Positions 35,370 through 49,200 of a DNA stretch of 64,000 bases are shown one piece after another. The translations under genes were made by a program, and so were the position numbers. Location of the stretch: the NCBI RefSeq assembly GCF_036785885.1, contig NC_092320.1:13765557-13829556 (forward strand), read 5' to 3'. The notes under the pieces were generated by a model, which worked only from the letters and a program-made list of their open reading frames with translations, was not told the origin of the DNA and ran no database searches. The first letter of the stretch is position 1. Each line of letters starts with the position of its first letter. The DNA is from Coffea arabica. Lineage: Eukaryota; Streptophyta; Magnoliopsida; Gentianales; Rubiaceae.

Positions 35370-36537
35370 ATCACCTCCTATTTGCCCACAAAGATTGAAA
35401 GGTTGGCACATGGGAGGTTGTTTTACAGAAGTGCTAAATCAGGAGTGCGTCATCCTCCAGTGCTTATTTTCAGATGTACATAGTGAGTAAATCTTTTCTT
35501 CTTGTTGTTGGCATCATGCATTTTTTTTTTTTAAAAGAAAATCCACTAATATTGTGTAGAATAACATGATGATTATCTGATCACCTTATTCACTTGAAGC
35601 TTCGGGATGGAACAATTGTTTCATGTTCACTTTCCTGTACACAACAGTTGAGTGAAAGTCTTAATCAGACTTTAAAACTCTGATGGTGTTATTTCTTAGT
35701 TCTCTTAAGAATTAATCTGTTTTGGACTCTGGTTTCAGAGGAAGCATCTAGCAATTTTTGCAAGAACATGAAGAAGGCTCGCAATAGAAAAGGAAAAGTA
35801 CTTCTCTCAGGAACAATGCTTATCATGTACATCTTAACTCACATTAACGTAGTGCTGTTGGTTCAAGATGAGTAGATGTTCGATTTTGAATGAATTAAAG
35901 GTGGAAGATTATTTATGTTAGCTGCTATCCTGGCATTTGGGTCTTATGCATCTGTCGTGTTGGAAGTTTTATCTCTAGAGGAATTTTCTTTGATTTGTTC
36001 CGGATAGATATCTTCTTTTCATAAAATTTTGATGTCTTTGCTGAAAAACTTCCCAATTGTTCTTTAGGCAAAGATCTCTTTTCTCATGAATATGAGCTAA
36101 ATCACAGAATTAGTACCTGATATTTCTTTAGGGCAATGATCCCAATTATGTATTTGCTTATTATACATGCTTGTCATTTTCCTTGAAAAACATTCAAAGA
36201 GTTTCTGAATATCATCACGCCTTCTTTGCTCACAGGACTTGTTAAAGTAAGTTTCATTTTCAAGGTCAGAGGAAATAGAAGAAACAAAGCAAAGGGGAAA
36301 ATGGGAAACACGTTGATCTCCAAGCTGCAAACTTTTTTAATAGAAAACTTCTTAAGCACGCCTATGTTTGTCATATACAAAATTGAGTATCATTCTTTTG
36401 CTAAACAAAAATTTCACAGGTGACTTATTCTTTCTTTTGTAATTCCTCTTTGCTTGGTCATACATTACACCTTCAACAGCAGACTGTATACGCATCTGTC
36501 CACAGAATGCAGCATTCACTTGAAAATTGAGATTGTT
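35370..36537. other. Convergent 3' ends of the PPR and CESA7 genes
   Basis: Non-coding sequence that should contain the 3' UTRs of the two converging genes. No RNA gene or mobile element is recognised. Confidence 0.5.
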
Positions 36538-39500
36538 TCAGCAATTGATGCCACATTGTTTTACGTCAGGACCCTTGGTTTTCAGTATAAACGGGTCAAT
36601 TCGGACCCAGAGCAAGGAAAATATAGAAGCCAAAAGTACCGACCAGATGATGACAATTGTGGGCGTCCTATTCTGCTTACCCATGAGACCTTTAAGGAAT
36701 GGATAGAGATGGACAATCACCCAGAAGGCAAAGAAGAGCTTTCCAAATAAAGGACCCCATGATTGAGATCCATTGTTTATGGCATCGGAGATCCCAGCAA
36801 CAACACCAACTAGGTTGATTACTAGAATAGTGGTTGGTGGGATGAGCAGGGTAGTCCATTTGAAGGCATATAACTCAGCAAAGTCATCGTCATCTGATGC
36901 CTTAGATGTGACAGTGAAGTTGGTGTCAATCCCAGCCAAAACCTTTAGAAGACCTTGTATGACAGCAAACAGGTGAGCAGAGATACCACCAATAACCCAA
37001 AATTGCTCATTTCTCCACCACTCCTCAATGCTAACTCCACTCCACCTTAGCTCAAGGATGCCAGTAGTGAAAATTGAGAGGAAGAGCGCAATGAAGAATA
37101 GACTTGCAAAGGTGCTTATCTGAATCAAGGAGAACGAAGACATATTTGCAGCAGTCAGAAGGAAGCATATAGACTTTGTAAAATGAAAATCATTTGGGAG
37201 CTCTAGTTCTGTCATCTGCCTGCAGTTAATAAATTTTATCAGCAGAGATAAGGATCATGACGTTATTACCTCTGGCATTATGAACTTTCCTGTCAGTAAG
37301 CAGATTGCGGGGAGAGTGCAGTAAGCAAGCAGAGGTAAAGAGGTGAAGGGGTAGACAGTTGTGTTAACATATGCAAATCGCTCAAGCCACTTTAGGTTTC
37401 CTCCTTTATAGCCGTACCAGGCAGGGCTATGTCGACTGAAAAAGATCTCAACAGAACCAAGAGCCCAGCGAAGCACCTGGTTGAGACGATCTGATAGGTT
37501 GATCGGAGCAGAGCCCTTAAATGCAGCTAGTTTTGGCATACAGTAAACTGACCTCCAACCACGACAATGCATCTTGAACCCTGTTAGGATATCTTCTGTG
37601 ATAGAGCCATAAATCCAACCCAACTGCATGTTGCAAAGCCCTTGTACTTAATATATGTGTGGTAAAAGCAAGACGCATCAATGAAAATCAAATGGCTATG
37701 TTCTAGATGGTTGGCTACACATGGCACCACATCCACATGGAAGGTTAATGTAGCAATGAGGGTTTTGCAAAGATTTATAAATTGCATGATTTACTAGAAA
37801 TTCATTGATGTGAGTTCATGCATCAATTAGTTAACGAGTACGAACTTTTGGGTTACAGATGTGGTTAGCTTTGGCTGTGTTAAGCCATTACCTCAGTACC
37901 CCATTCTGTTTTGTCTTCGTAGCCGCAGCTGATCACATGGATAGCTTCTTTGAGCAGCGCAGCTGGGCTGGATGAAGGTGGAACGCCACCTTCAATCATT
38001 AAAGTTGAAGTCACAAAAATTGCTGACTGTCCGAACTTCTTTTCGAAATTCATTTGAGACATCAGTATCTCTTTATCGTCATCAAATCCTGAGGAACAAA
38101 CATAATAATAATTTATGAATTCAGATGAAACTTAAATTAGAAATATATTCTTCAATCCAGCAGTTAGATGAGAGGCAAAGAATGTCAAGCACCTTGAACT
38201 GCACTGTCTCCATTGACGCCATGTTTAGTGTATTGGGGAAGCTTCTTACGCCGCCCAAAACAGGGGCAACAGTCACAGCTCACCATTTTTGGGCGCTTAG
38301 AACGCTTTGGTGGTTCATAGCCATATAAAGCCTGCCTTCGGAAGACACATCCTGTGCCAACATAGACAGGACCTTGGATTCCATCAAGCCCTTTCATGTT
38401 AATCTGCCGAGAAGAAACATATGTACATCAAGAAGGAAACAGGCATGAGGAACAAATGCATGTGTTGGAGGTTGTCTTGTTTGTACCCTATATATCGTAG
38501 AAGCTGAAGCTATGAACTTTTCTCATGACTTGCCAAAAATGATAATGTGTTAAAATTATGGTTTTGCTGGGACTTACATCAAAAAAGACCGTGTTTCTGT
38601 TGGCATATCTGTCATGTCTATCTATTCCATCAAATCTCTGTGGGAATTGCACATAGCAAACCTTCTTTCCAAGTTGTGGATCCATCAAGAAGCACATTGC
38701 TTCCCTGACAGCCTTGCTGTTGTTTACGTAGTGGTCACAATCCAGGTTCAGCATGAATGGAGCATTTGTAAGAACACCAGAGACACGGACCTGTAAAGTT
38801 TTTCTCAAGTGAGACATTTCTGAACATAATGGCTGAATGTGAGATTTTTATTTTTTGTAAATTTAAATGGTCAAATTATCTTCAAACAAGAATGCATTGG
38901 ACAAAGACAAATATTGGTGGAGAGAAGAAGATGCAGGATGGTTGTATTTAGTTATGTGCAAGGTCATTGATGATCTTTGTGATCTTTACCAGGGCGTTCT
39001 CGGCACCAGCTTTTTTGTGATGCTGGAAACCAGGCCTTTTCTCACGGGAAACATAAACAAGCCGAGGAAGTTCATTTCCTTCAACGTCGGGGCCGCCGCT
39101 ATGACCTAGAAAGACTTGAATCATACCAGGATGATCCTTAGTATTGTTTCCTGGCCATGGTGTTCCATCTTGCATGATCCACCCCTCTGGAGGAACTTTC
39201 ATAGCCTTAGCCACCATAGCATTGATTCTAACCTTAAATTCTTCATACTCTCTCTGTCATAAAACAGTACAACATGTTAAGTTCAAAATACATAACCTCT
39301 TGTTTTCGTCTCTTCTTTTAAACCTCTTTTAAGTGTTTAAAATTATACCTTCATGGCTCTTCGCTCCTTCACAAAGGTCGGCTGCACTTTATCCTTCAGA
39401 TAATCAATCTTCAGCGAGAAGTACATCTCAGGTGCTCGAGGCTCTATAGAGAATTTCTTGCAGAAGGGAACCCATTTTCGAGCAAATTCTGCAGTTTCTG

Positions 39501-42258
39501 ATAGTGATTCAAAGGTACACATTGAAGCTCCATCATCAGATACATAGCATGAGATTTTCTCAACGGGATAGTCCATTGATAAAATTGAGAGAACTGTATT
39601 AGCGGTAACAAGAGGAGGTTCCTTCATTGGATCCACGGTACTGACAAAGACATCAATGGGGGCAAGCATATTAGGTTCACCTTCCCTCTCGTACCTGCAT
39701 TAGAAATTGACCAACATTATAGCTTCAAACAGTGAAAAATTTGTATCTGTTGCAGCATTCCTGTCTTCTTGAATATTTCGAAAGAAACGCTGTGAGGTTT
39801 AGAGGGATTATTGCTCTGATCCAAATTAAAGGTATAATTATTCAGATTTTCTATGGGTCTGTAAAACTATAAATTTCACTTAATCGTCTCCTTTACTACG
39901 GAGACATTTTGTTGAACAGGAATATTGATATTGTGAATCATATATAATTATGTATTGGTTTTGACAGATTTAAGTCGATTCATTACAGCTGTTTTTCTTT
40001 CACATTATTACGACTATGGGGTAATCTCTCCCCAAGATTCACAATATTTTCTTACCAAAGGTGATTGTGCCAACTTCTTTAAACATCTCCTGTTTTCGTG
40101 GTCTCTGATGTCAGTTGCTTCGCTACAGGGTTCTAGAAAATCCTTACCAGCATAAGCACAAACTTAAGGAACCAATGCTGTACGAGTTTAGTTTTTGAAA
40201 ACCAAATTTTCTCTTTGCTCCTACAATTTCACTCTTTTTCTGAGCTCTAGTTACTGAAGAAATTTAATCTGGAGCTCTGATTCCTTTTTAGGACTTTATA
40301 TTACAACTGATTAAAGTTTATTCTAAAGCATTTAAATGAGATCAGAACTGAAAAATGTAAAATTTCTGACTGCTAATATTATGTACATAATTATGTCAAC
40401 CTGAGAGAAAGGCGATCCAGGTAAGTCTCCCGATCGATTGGAAACCACTTGGGAAACTGATCGAGAATCCATGAGAACGCAAACCAGATCTCACATACAA
40501 TTGAAGTGAGCCAGAGGCCAAGTGCATCATGCACAGGGTTCAGGATTCTATATCGGAGGAAGATTGCCAGAACCACGAGCCTAGCCACAATCACCATCCG
40601 GTAAGGATTTACCAAGCTTGATGCGATTGGTACTTTCCTTGACAGTGGCTGTCTCGATTCATCTACCCTGCATTTTTGTAAAAATATTTAAACATGAGCA
40701 AAGACATCCTTCGCCAGCAACTGGAACAGTTTACACTTTTTGAAAAATCTATGCAATGCTTCCTGTCATGCAAACTACATTGAATACAATTAGATCTGGA
40801 AAATTGATGTTGTTCATCTAAGAATAACAATAAAAATGTGTGCTTGATTCAAAGGACTCCGGTGTGGTAGTTGGCTTTTAGACCATAGCCACAATTACTG
40901 CATTTCAAGTTTAATATAACCTTTCCCCTTGTAAGACAAAGGAAAATGGCTATTGCGCTTTTCTTGGTCAGAGATTCATAAGAAACTACGTTAAGATGAA
41001 GTTGGATACATACATAGCCATGTCAGCGTCTGCAGCATGATCAGCTTCTGGCCCTATATTTCCTTGCTGCATCTTCCAATCTTCCATTCTTTCTTTCCAA
41101 CCTCCCTCTTTCTTGTCATCCCATCTTGCACTTCCTGTATTTTCATCTCATTGATACAATGTCAATAATAAGATTAAGGTACATACATCAGTTCGAGAGA
41201 ATCATATGGGCCGCATGTGGAGTATACCAGGCTCAGAAGCTGGATATGGGTGCACACGTTTGTGTAGGGAGGAGCCGAACATCTGCTCTCCGTTAGCATG
41301 AGTCGATATAGGAATTTCACCACTCACCTGCATGCATAACTACATGTCAGTTTTTTTTTTTTTTTTTCCAAATCACCACAGCAAGTTTTTACTAAACCAT
41401 GCTAGTACTTTAAGCCAATTCGTTCTACCAGATATCATGAATGTACACTGTAAATTGGTACAACTACTTCATGCATGATACGCAAGCTCTGATAAAGTAG
41501 TATGTTTTTCTCTTACAGGCCGAGAGCGGAAACCAGCAATGACAGGAGGGTATTGGGCAGCTTCTTCGTCTTCTGGTCCTCGTCCATAACTCATCTTTCC
41601 ATGTAGCATTGCTTCAGCAATTTTAGTATTTTTGTTTCGTTCATCATCAATTTTAAATTCATGTTCAATGTCATCGATATCTTCCTCATCATCATCGCCC
41701 TCCACCCTTGGACACCCTTCAAGAAAGAAGATCAAAATAAAAGTCAGAGAAAGGTCAAATTAATCCTGAATAGATTTCATCTCAAGAGAGTGGCAAAGTT
41801 GAAGCATTAGGATGTGTTAATGCTATTGTTGCATAGGGTTTGAGTTTTCTTTGAGGACAAGTCTATATTCCTTTACCTTTGAGTCGTTTGTATCTTGTTT
41901 TGCACTGAGGGCAAAGTTGAGTGCCTTCTCTCCTCTCATACTCATAGCATGGCCGGCAGACTGGAAAACCACACTCATTACAAGCCACGAACAAGTCTCC
42001 ATCGACTGTGAGGCCAATCTCATCACCACATATCTCACAAACTTGACCGGTTAAATCTTTCAAGGGCTTAGGCTGCAATGAACATGATAAAAACCAACGA
42101 AAACTTAGTTACACAGCATACTTAATCACACTAAGCAAAATTAATGCTTAGACTTTACAATTCCAATCGCTCTGTGTATCTACCTCTTCATGGCCATGAA
42201 TGACAACAAGCTCGTTCCGGTTGTGAGAACCAGCGACAAGTCCTGCGCTGGCTTCCAT
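36538..42258 (-). CDS. CESA7: Cellulose synthase catalytic subunit 7 (secondary wall)
   Basis: Thirteen exons on the minus strand: 42184-42258, 41877-42072, 41517-41716, 41228-41327, 41014-41134, 40401-40667, 39349-39694, 38990-39253, 38578-38790, 38193-38403, 37892-38088, 37270-37623, 36538-37119. All join in frame to 1041 residues. The N-terminus [17 protein letters not shown], a zinc RING with eight Cys (CEIC...CPQC), [10 protein letters not shown] and the ending [11 protein letters not shown] single out CESA7/IRX3 rather than other CESAs. The plant glycosyltransferase-2 core is complete: SDDGAS, DCDHY, TED (ITEDILTG) and QVLRW. Two transmembrane helices precede and about six follow the catalytic region. 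With CESA4 and CESA8 it builds xylem secondary-wall cellulose at the plasma membrane. Two unusual cysteines are noted in the findings. Confidence 0.96.
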
Positions 42259-44199
42259 GGTGGAGATGAGGGTGCAATGAAGGAGGGCGTGGGGGTGGTG
42301 GTGGTAAAAATGTTTGTCTAGCTAGGAACAGGACTAAGGGTGGTATGAAGAGGAGTTCTTTTTAAGGTACGAGGAAGGCATCGTTTTGTATCTGTCTTAA
42401 CATCTCTCTCTCTCTCTCTCTCTATCTTTCGCACCTATTAGGTGTCCACATTAAGAGGACGCTGTTGGTTGCAGAGTCTCCATTGCCTTGAAGCAAAGCT
42501 TCGTCTATTCAACCACCATGTACATTCTCTTTCCTGGCTTTTCTTGACACACTTTTTTTTTTTTTTTTATTTATGTTTATTTCCGGGGTTGAAATGGTCT
42601 TGTTGGGGAAAATTTTGATGTTACATTTGTTGGCTACTTGTCTTCTTACCAAACTGGATTCAATTTCCGAATTATTTACCATTGATTCAGCAATCTTGAT
42701 CCTGAAGTGGACGTTGCATAAGCAGAATTCACACGTTATTATCTCTGGTATTCACTCCGGGTAATTACAAGTATAATAACGTAAACATAGAATTGCCTGA
42801 GCATTTGCAAATCGGATGTTGTTCATAGCATTCATGATCCTTTAAACATTAGTCGTCTCTTCAAATATGATTAGCAAGATAATTATGGATGTCAAGAATA
42901 ATTAGGAGCAGCATTTCAAGTTTTTTTAACTGAAAAGTCAAAATTAAGTAATGTAAATACATGTAAATGTTGAAAAAAAATAACCACTGCATTATCTGAA
43001 GAAGTTGAGGGAGGGGCAAATTAATTTGTAGAGCCAAGTCCATCTTTCAAGCCTTTTTAGTTTGGCCATTACTTCATAGTAGGTATAGTGAAATCATGCT
43101 GAATTGCTATGCCTGCACAAAAGATCCCTTACCAAATTTCTTAGTGATTGAGAGCTTTCACGTGCCACAGTAGCTAATTGTTCATATAATCCATTGCCCC
43201 CTCTATGAATCTTGTTGCCGAATATAAAGCAATTATTTCATTAGCTTATACATGATCAAATAAATCGAGTAGAATTTATTTCAGGTCTCAACCCAAATTA
43301 ACATTCTTTTACTTGAAGAGTTTATTGGGCAAGAAGCAAAAAATCAAACTTTCAGTTTCGAGCAATACTTGGTTTAGTTTTCAGAGTGGCATTAAGCTTA
43401 AATATAGTACGAGGACATTTCCCTGTAACATTAAAACCTAAAATGACAATAATGTTTCAAGGCCGCAATGCAGAATTAATCCTTAATAACTGGAAGGTGA
43501 AGCGTTGCAGGGAAATGCATGCGAATGCTTGGATTTGAAGAACTTGCAAAGAAAGTCATGCACCAGTACACTGCAGAAAAAAGTTGGTTTTGTCAGTTGG
43601 CAACTCCACATCTGGAAAGAAGAGTTTCTCCTAGTCTGTTGAATCAGGTAGGCTGTTTAGTTCCACACACACCCGGGGATTTTCCTTGGAGCCAAGTTTA
43701 ATGCCAAGAGACCCCTCATCGACATTTGGATCATCAGAACTTTGAAAGACCATAAATAGGAGAAATTTCCTTGTCATCATCAGATTTAAGAGTCGCTAGA
43801 TTGCTTTACCGTTAAGGCTGGAATTGCAGTCGCTATTTAAACAATTCAGAATGCAAAAGCAAATCGTAGCTTCAAAATCTTGAGTTTTTTATACATATAA
43901 TTGCACAGCAAGACTTAACACGGAAGTTTTCTTTAAAGCTAGCATCAAAAGGAGATGAAAAGGAAAACATTGGCTACAAGAAAAAGCTTAGAATAACCAT
44001 CATATAGAAAGACGCCAGAGAAAAAATTCAAAGGGTTGCTATTGAAAATGCAGCAAAGCTATTTACTCATAACAGTATATATCACTACTTCTATACAAAG
44101 AACAATAAATCCTAGTGAGATTCCTGATATCAGCTGTATACAAACGCGCATGCTACTAGCTAACTTCCTGTCTCAAGGATCATCACATCTGGAATAAGG
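42259..44199. promoter_or_regulatory. CESA7 upstream region
   Basis: No gene is seen between the CESA7 start and the 3' end of the IF3 gene. Two matches to the MYB46-type SMRE consensus ACC(A/T)A(A/C)(T/C) lie at 42648-42654 (ACCAAAC) and 43131-43137 (ACCAAAT). MYB46 is known to activate secondary-wall CESA genes in Arabidopsis. Seven-base matches occur often by chance, so this is suggestive only. Confidence 0.3.
42403..42423 (-). repeat. (GA)n microsatellite in the CESA7 leader/promoter
   Basis: About ten TC units on the plus strand (GA on the gene strand), roughly 145-165 bases upstream of the CESA7 start. This is a common position for GA/CT repeats in plant leaders and core promoters, where GAGA-binding factors can act. 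Confidence 0.7.
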
Positions 44200-47100
44200 C
44201 TAGACACTGGCTGAGACTTCAGTTGCCACTGACTTATCCTTTTTCTTTTGCTCTTCCTGAGCTTTCTGTACAACAACCTTGTTTGGAACCAAAATTATAA
44301 ATACATTCCTGTCTTTGAAGTTTTTGTTCTCTCGAGTCGCTAGCTGTACGTAAGGACAAGCAAACTTAGCCAACTTGAAAAAGAAGTATAAAATAAAGGT
44401 TTCAAACTCAAAGTCATGATCGCTAAAATTAGTAATGAGCAAAAACACGAATGATGTTAACTGTTAATTATTACAGCAGTTAGTTTCAAGAATCTACAGA
44501 AACAGAACAAAAGGCAAAAAATTAGCATGTGACTGTATCCATTATCTGAAGGAATAAAGCTTGATCATAAACAGCTCTCAAGTTGCAGGTAAGTTTATAC
44601 CTTAAAGAAGAAAATAATTCTTTGACATCAGGGGCAAATCACACATAGCCAACTAAACTACTGGTTATGCCGCTTCATAAACGCTCCACTAAATTTTGCT
44701 CAAATTATCCCACCTGCCCCCTACCCCACCCCACCCCCTCCACAACCAAAAAAACAATGGTAAGGTGTAAAGAAAGAGGGCGTCCAGCCTACACTTCCCC
44801 AGCTGTTTAGCCCAGCAACTCCCTCCCACACCAAAAAACCCCTGCAGCCATCCCAAACCCTTCCACTGACACCTAACAAGCTCCTGAATCCATTTGCTCT
44901 CCCCTACGATTAACCCTGTTTCCTACATAGGCAGCACCACATTTCCCTATCCTCCCCTCCCCTCGCCGCTCCCTTGCAAAACAGTTCATCCCTACTCCTA
45001 CCTAAGCCACCCAAAACTTCACATATAACCCCATCAGGCGTTTGCCCCTAATCTCACGTCTCTGGCCAGCTTCCACAAGCCAGACCTGCATCACTTATAA
45101 ACGTATACTTAAGCACACATAAGGAACAACCACAAAGGATTTCATCAGAGGGGAGAGAAAGAGTATAGGTGGCTGACTATTCGTAATAAACTGTGCAAAA
45201 AGATTACAGATTTGGACAAAAAGTTCAGGGCACCAGTGCAATTTTCCCATAAATAAAAGCTGGAAGCTCAAAACTTCTCTAAGCTAATGGCTGTTACACG
45301 TATTCAACAATAAACAAATGCATAGTGGAAAAATGCCTTCCTCGAATGGAAGTATCAGCTAAGTTTCCTCTCTACCAATCAGGGATAATATACATCAGCA
45401 TTATTTCACACATCAAGTATAGCAACTCATAAGCTACATAAAAAATAACATAATGAACCAACTCTGCCTGCACCTTACTCAACCAGTGATCAAGATATTT
45501 AGGAAATTAATGAACAGAACATCAGAAAACAAGTAGACTTCAGGGAAAGGTTCTAACCATTATAAAAAAGGAATTTATGTCTAAGCCAAATTAGAGAGGT
45601 TACAAATACCGATATACTAGACCCTGACTATGCTACAAACATTTTTCAGTTCTTTCTGTTCACAACCAGCAATCATACATAATAATATGAACCAACATTT
45701 AGACAACAGACAGTTTAAGTTTGTTTGCAACATAATAAATTTTTCTGATATCATGTTTATGTTCCTATCCATCACTATTATGCCCTTACACCATTACAAT
45801 TACCTCTAATCACCTACCTCTCCGAGATCACTTTGGAAGTGTTCTAGAAGCTCGATAGCATTGTTCCTGAACTCATTTTCCCGGCCCTTCAAGTTTACGA
45901 TGACCTTGACCTTTAAAAATTATCAAATATAGTAAGCGGGGTAATTCGGACCTAGGAGAATGTATTCATGCACTCATAGAGAATGGAAGCAACCTTGTCA
46001 CCATCTCTCAGAAACTTCTGTGCTTGCCTCAAACGCACAGAATAATCATGCACATCAATGTTATACCTGTCATCAAATTACTCATAACTGTTACAACAAC
46101 AAAATTACTTGGAGCATGAGTGACAACAAGGGAACTTCATTCAGTAGACAGATTAAAATAACTTTGGGATTAAGATGCATCCATATATCTTAGTAAATAC
46201 AAGAATTAAAGTTGAAGATAGATTGTCAAAGTAAAATGTGGATGACCACCAATGGACCAAATTGATATAGCCAATCATGTTTCAAAAGATTCAAATTAGT
46301 AAACATAATTAGCAGATTAAACAATCCTAATCAAACCCCAAATCAACACCAGAATCACACATACAACCCAAGACAGTTAAAGAAAAAAAAATCAAATCTC
46401 TTTAACCAATTGTAACTTAATATCACAGAAAAGTTCTTCCTGGAGATTTTAGCACAAGCAAATAAACTAGATGTAAACAAACTAGCCATGCATCTATTAG
46501 CCTAAAATACTCTTTCTGCTTAATACAAAATCATCTTATTTGCTCATCTTATTTGCTTAATACAAAAGTAGGAGATCACCACACATTAGATACAGAAACA
46601 GCAGTTCAGTTTTGCATGGCAGCACTCCAGATCAGGACCTAATTAAAACCAAACTTCTAGTCTAGTGCAAAATTCACATCTGGAATATTAAATCTTACCC
46701 CATCTTGAGTTCTTTCAAATCCATACGGCTGGCTGTCATGTAAACCAAAATTCTGGTCAATGTTATGAAATAAAGATTAAGATACACGCACAGTAACAGA
46801 TAGTCAGATACACAATACCAACTTCACTAAAAGGAGATATTCACCAGCACTTTTCTTTTGCTGCTCCTTTTTCTTCTTTTGCTGCTCATACCTGTACTTG
46901 CTGTAGGATATTTCAAATTAATCAGCACAAACCTAGAAAATACAACTAGTAATAAAATTTAGCCTTACATGTTTCATTAAGAATAATCAAACAATATTGA
47001 CTCGAGAAAAGTGAATATTTTGAAATGTTAATATTTTGTAGTGTGAAATAGTTCATATCTCCATTGATGACTATAATGACCCAGAGAAACACAAGAACAA

Positions 47101-49200
47101 TAGAAACTGTTCTTAGAATATAAGGTCAACAGAACTCCATTACACCTATTTAAAAACAGAGGTTAAAAACTTTCACAATGGAATGAACAATTGATTCGAA
47201 ACAACAGATACTGAAAAAGGGGAATAACTAACAGAAAATATGTATAAACACAGTTTGTTCTAACGTTTTTGAGCTACAATGGCCAGGAAAGGGTTAAATC
47301 TCACATAAATGAAAGCTGTTACCTCAGCCATAAAAATTTAAAAAAAAAAAAGGATGAAAAAGTTATATCTTACTCATAATCCATAATTCGTACAACTGGA
47401 GGATCTGCATCAGGAGACAATATGACCTACAAAAAATTTCACAGAACAATGCCTGGTTAATGATTACATTGGCATTGTACTATAATCTACATGCAGCTAT
47501 AAAACCGGTAATCACATCCTACTAACAAAAAAGTTCTGTGTTGAACAAGATTAGTAATCTCCATGCTCTCAATCAGATAAGAATTTTAAGGTTGCAGAGA
47601 TTATTCATCATACCATGAGGTACTTTGTGACCGAAGATTCTCATGCTTCAATCGACATATGTGGAGGTTTAAGAGGGCCTAAACATCAAATATTAATGAC
47701 AAGAACAAAAGATGCCCAATAGTTGCTTCAAAACTACTTGGTCTTTCTCTTTTGGTGAAAGGTTATGGATAGAGAATTGGCATCACCATTTTTATACACA
47801 TACCAATTGAAGATAATGAACTTAAGAATAATATTACATCTGAAATGACTGGTTCAAAGGCTTTTGACTGGAATCTTAAAACCAAAATTTTAATTTCAAT
47901 TTCAATTTCAGTTCTGGGCATCAGGTATCATAGCAAGAGAAGCACACATAAATGGAGGTACATTGGTAAATGAAAATTTTTAACAGGCAAGAATTTGCAC
48001 TTGCAAGAGGTCACATGTTAAGATTGTCTAGTATGTACCACTGAACTTCAAGGTTTACACTTTTCACTTGGTGGTCATGCATAACCAAAGCTAACAGTAA
48101 AAAAGCACTTAAAAATAGAAAAAGAAATGGAGCAAGAAATGTCAAAGTTCCGGCATTCAGATTAACAATATAGAGATCCTTTTGGCCCATCTCCCCATGT
48201 TAAATTTGAAGAACAATAAAGGCCATTTAGACATTAATAACAGAAGAAATAAAGAAGATCATATAGACAGTACCCAATTTAAGAACATACCAAGTCAAGT
48301 TCTGCATCTTCAGCCATTTGAAGTGCCACACTTTTTGAAACTATTCCCACCTACAAAGCACAAGCAGCAGTATCCAGTTTTTATGCTCATAGCACAAGAA
48401 ACCACATACAACCACACACCAAAAGACACAGAGAAAGGGAAAGTCCGGGAAAACAGTTAAGCAGAATCAGTCTACCAGCTGTCCATGGACCATCTTGTCA
48501 CATTTGAACCACATTGTCCACCATTTAGTCCAAGCGTAGAACAAAGTACCACCATATTATGCGAGGTGTGCCTGAATCCTAACAACATGGTCTATGGAAA
48601 TTAAACTGGTAGACATGGTCTGCCTAAACATTTTTCCTACTTTCAGAGAGGTTCTAGAAATTAAGAGAGTAAAGCAGCTAACCATGTTTTGCTGTTCATC
48701 AATAAGCCTTACTTGATCAGACCTATTTCAAACCACCGCATCAAACTATGAATCAATAACAATTCAAACAGAGAAATAAGCAAACTATAGCTGCAACAAT
48801 TTAGTAACTCACAAAACCCAAAACTGCTATGATAAAAATTTCAACTTTTTGCCAGAATTAGTTCAAGAACTCGAGCCTACTAACTAAACTCACACTATAA
48901 GCTAAAAAATCAAAACCCCACAACAATAAACAGAAATTTATACCCAATGGAGGAGATATCAAGAGCTTGATCTTCCCCAACTGGAGGCGGGGACCTCCTG
49001 TAATACCCTCCGCCCCCGCCGCCGGAGCGGGCAGAAATGGAGGTGATGCGGGATGCGAGGGAAACGGGCATAGTGGTAGCGGAAGTGATAGGGTGGTGGT
49101 GAAGTAGGCGGAGGCCAAAGAAGTAGGAACTGGGGAAAAAGGTACTTCGGGTTTTGTAAAGACTGGGTCTCATGGGGAATGTGCTGGTGAGACCAGCCAT
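44200..49200 (-). CDS. Chloroplast translation initiation factor IF-3 (SVR9 family)
   Basis: Nine exons on the minus strand: 48944-49200, 48683-48722, 48291-48350, 47374-47426, 46845-46900, 46699-46732, 45994-46066, 45818-45910, 44200-44343. They give 269 residues; small exons and long introns hide the gene from simple ORF scans. The N-terminal ~70 residues are Ser/Arg-rich with a Gly run, fitting a chloroplast transit peptide. Then follow the IF3 N domain (RLIDEQQNMVGIVSK, ILSPDADPPVVRIMDY), a Lys-rich linker helix and the IF3 C domain (MDLKELKMGYNID, HDYSVRLRQA, VKVIVNLKGREN). IF3 binds the 30S subunit, prevents 50S joining and checks start codons. It resembles Arabidopsis SVR9 (At2g24060) and SVR9L1 (At4g30690). 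The ATG at 49200 is the first in frame. Confidence 0.92.

Noticed and set aside
44700-45060. C-rich stretch within an IF3 intron considered as a separate exon or gene
   Set aside because: No open frame of useful length and no splice sites; the IF3 exons on both sides join in frame without it.
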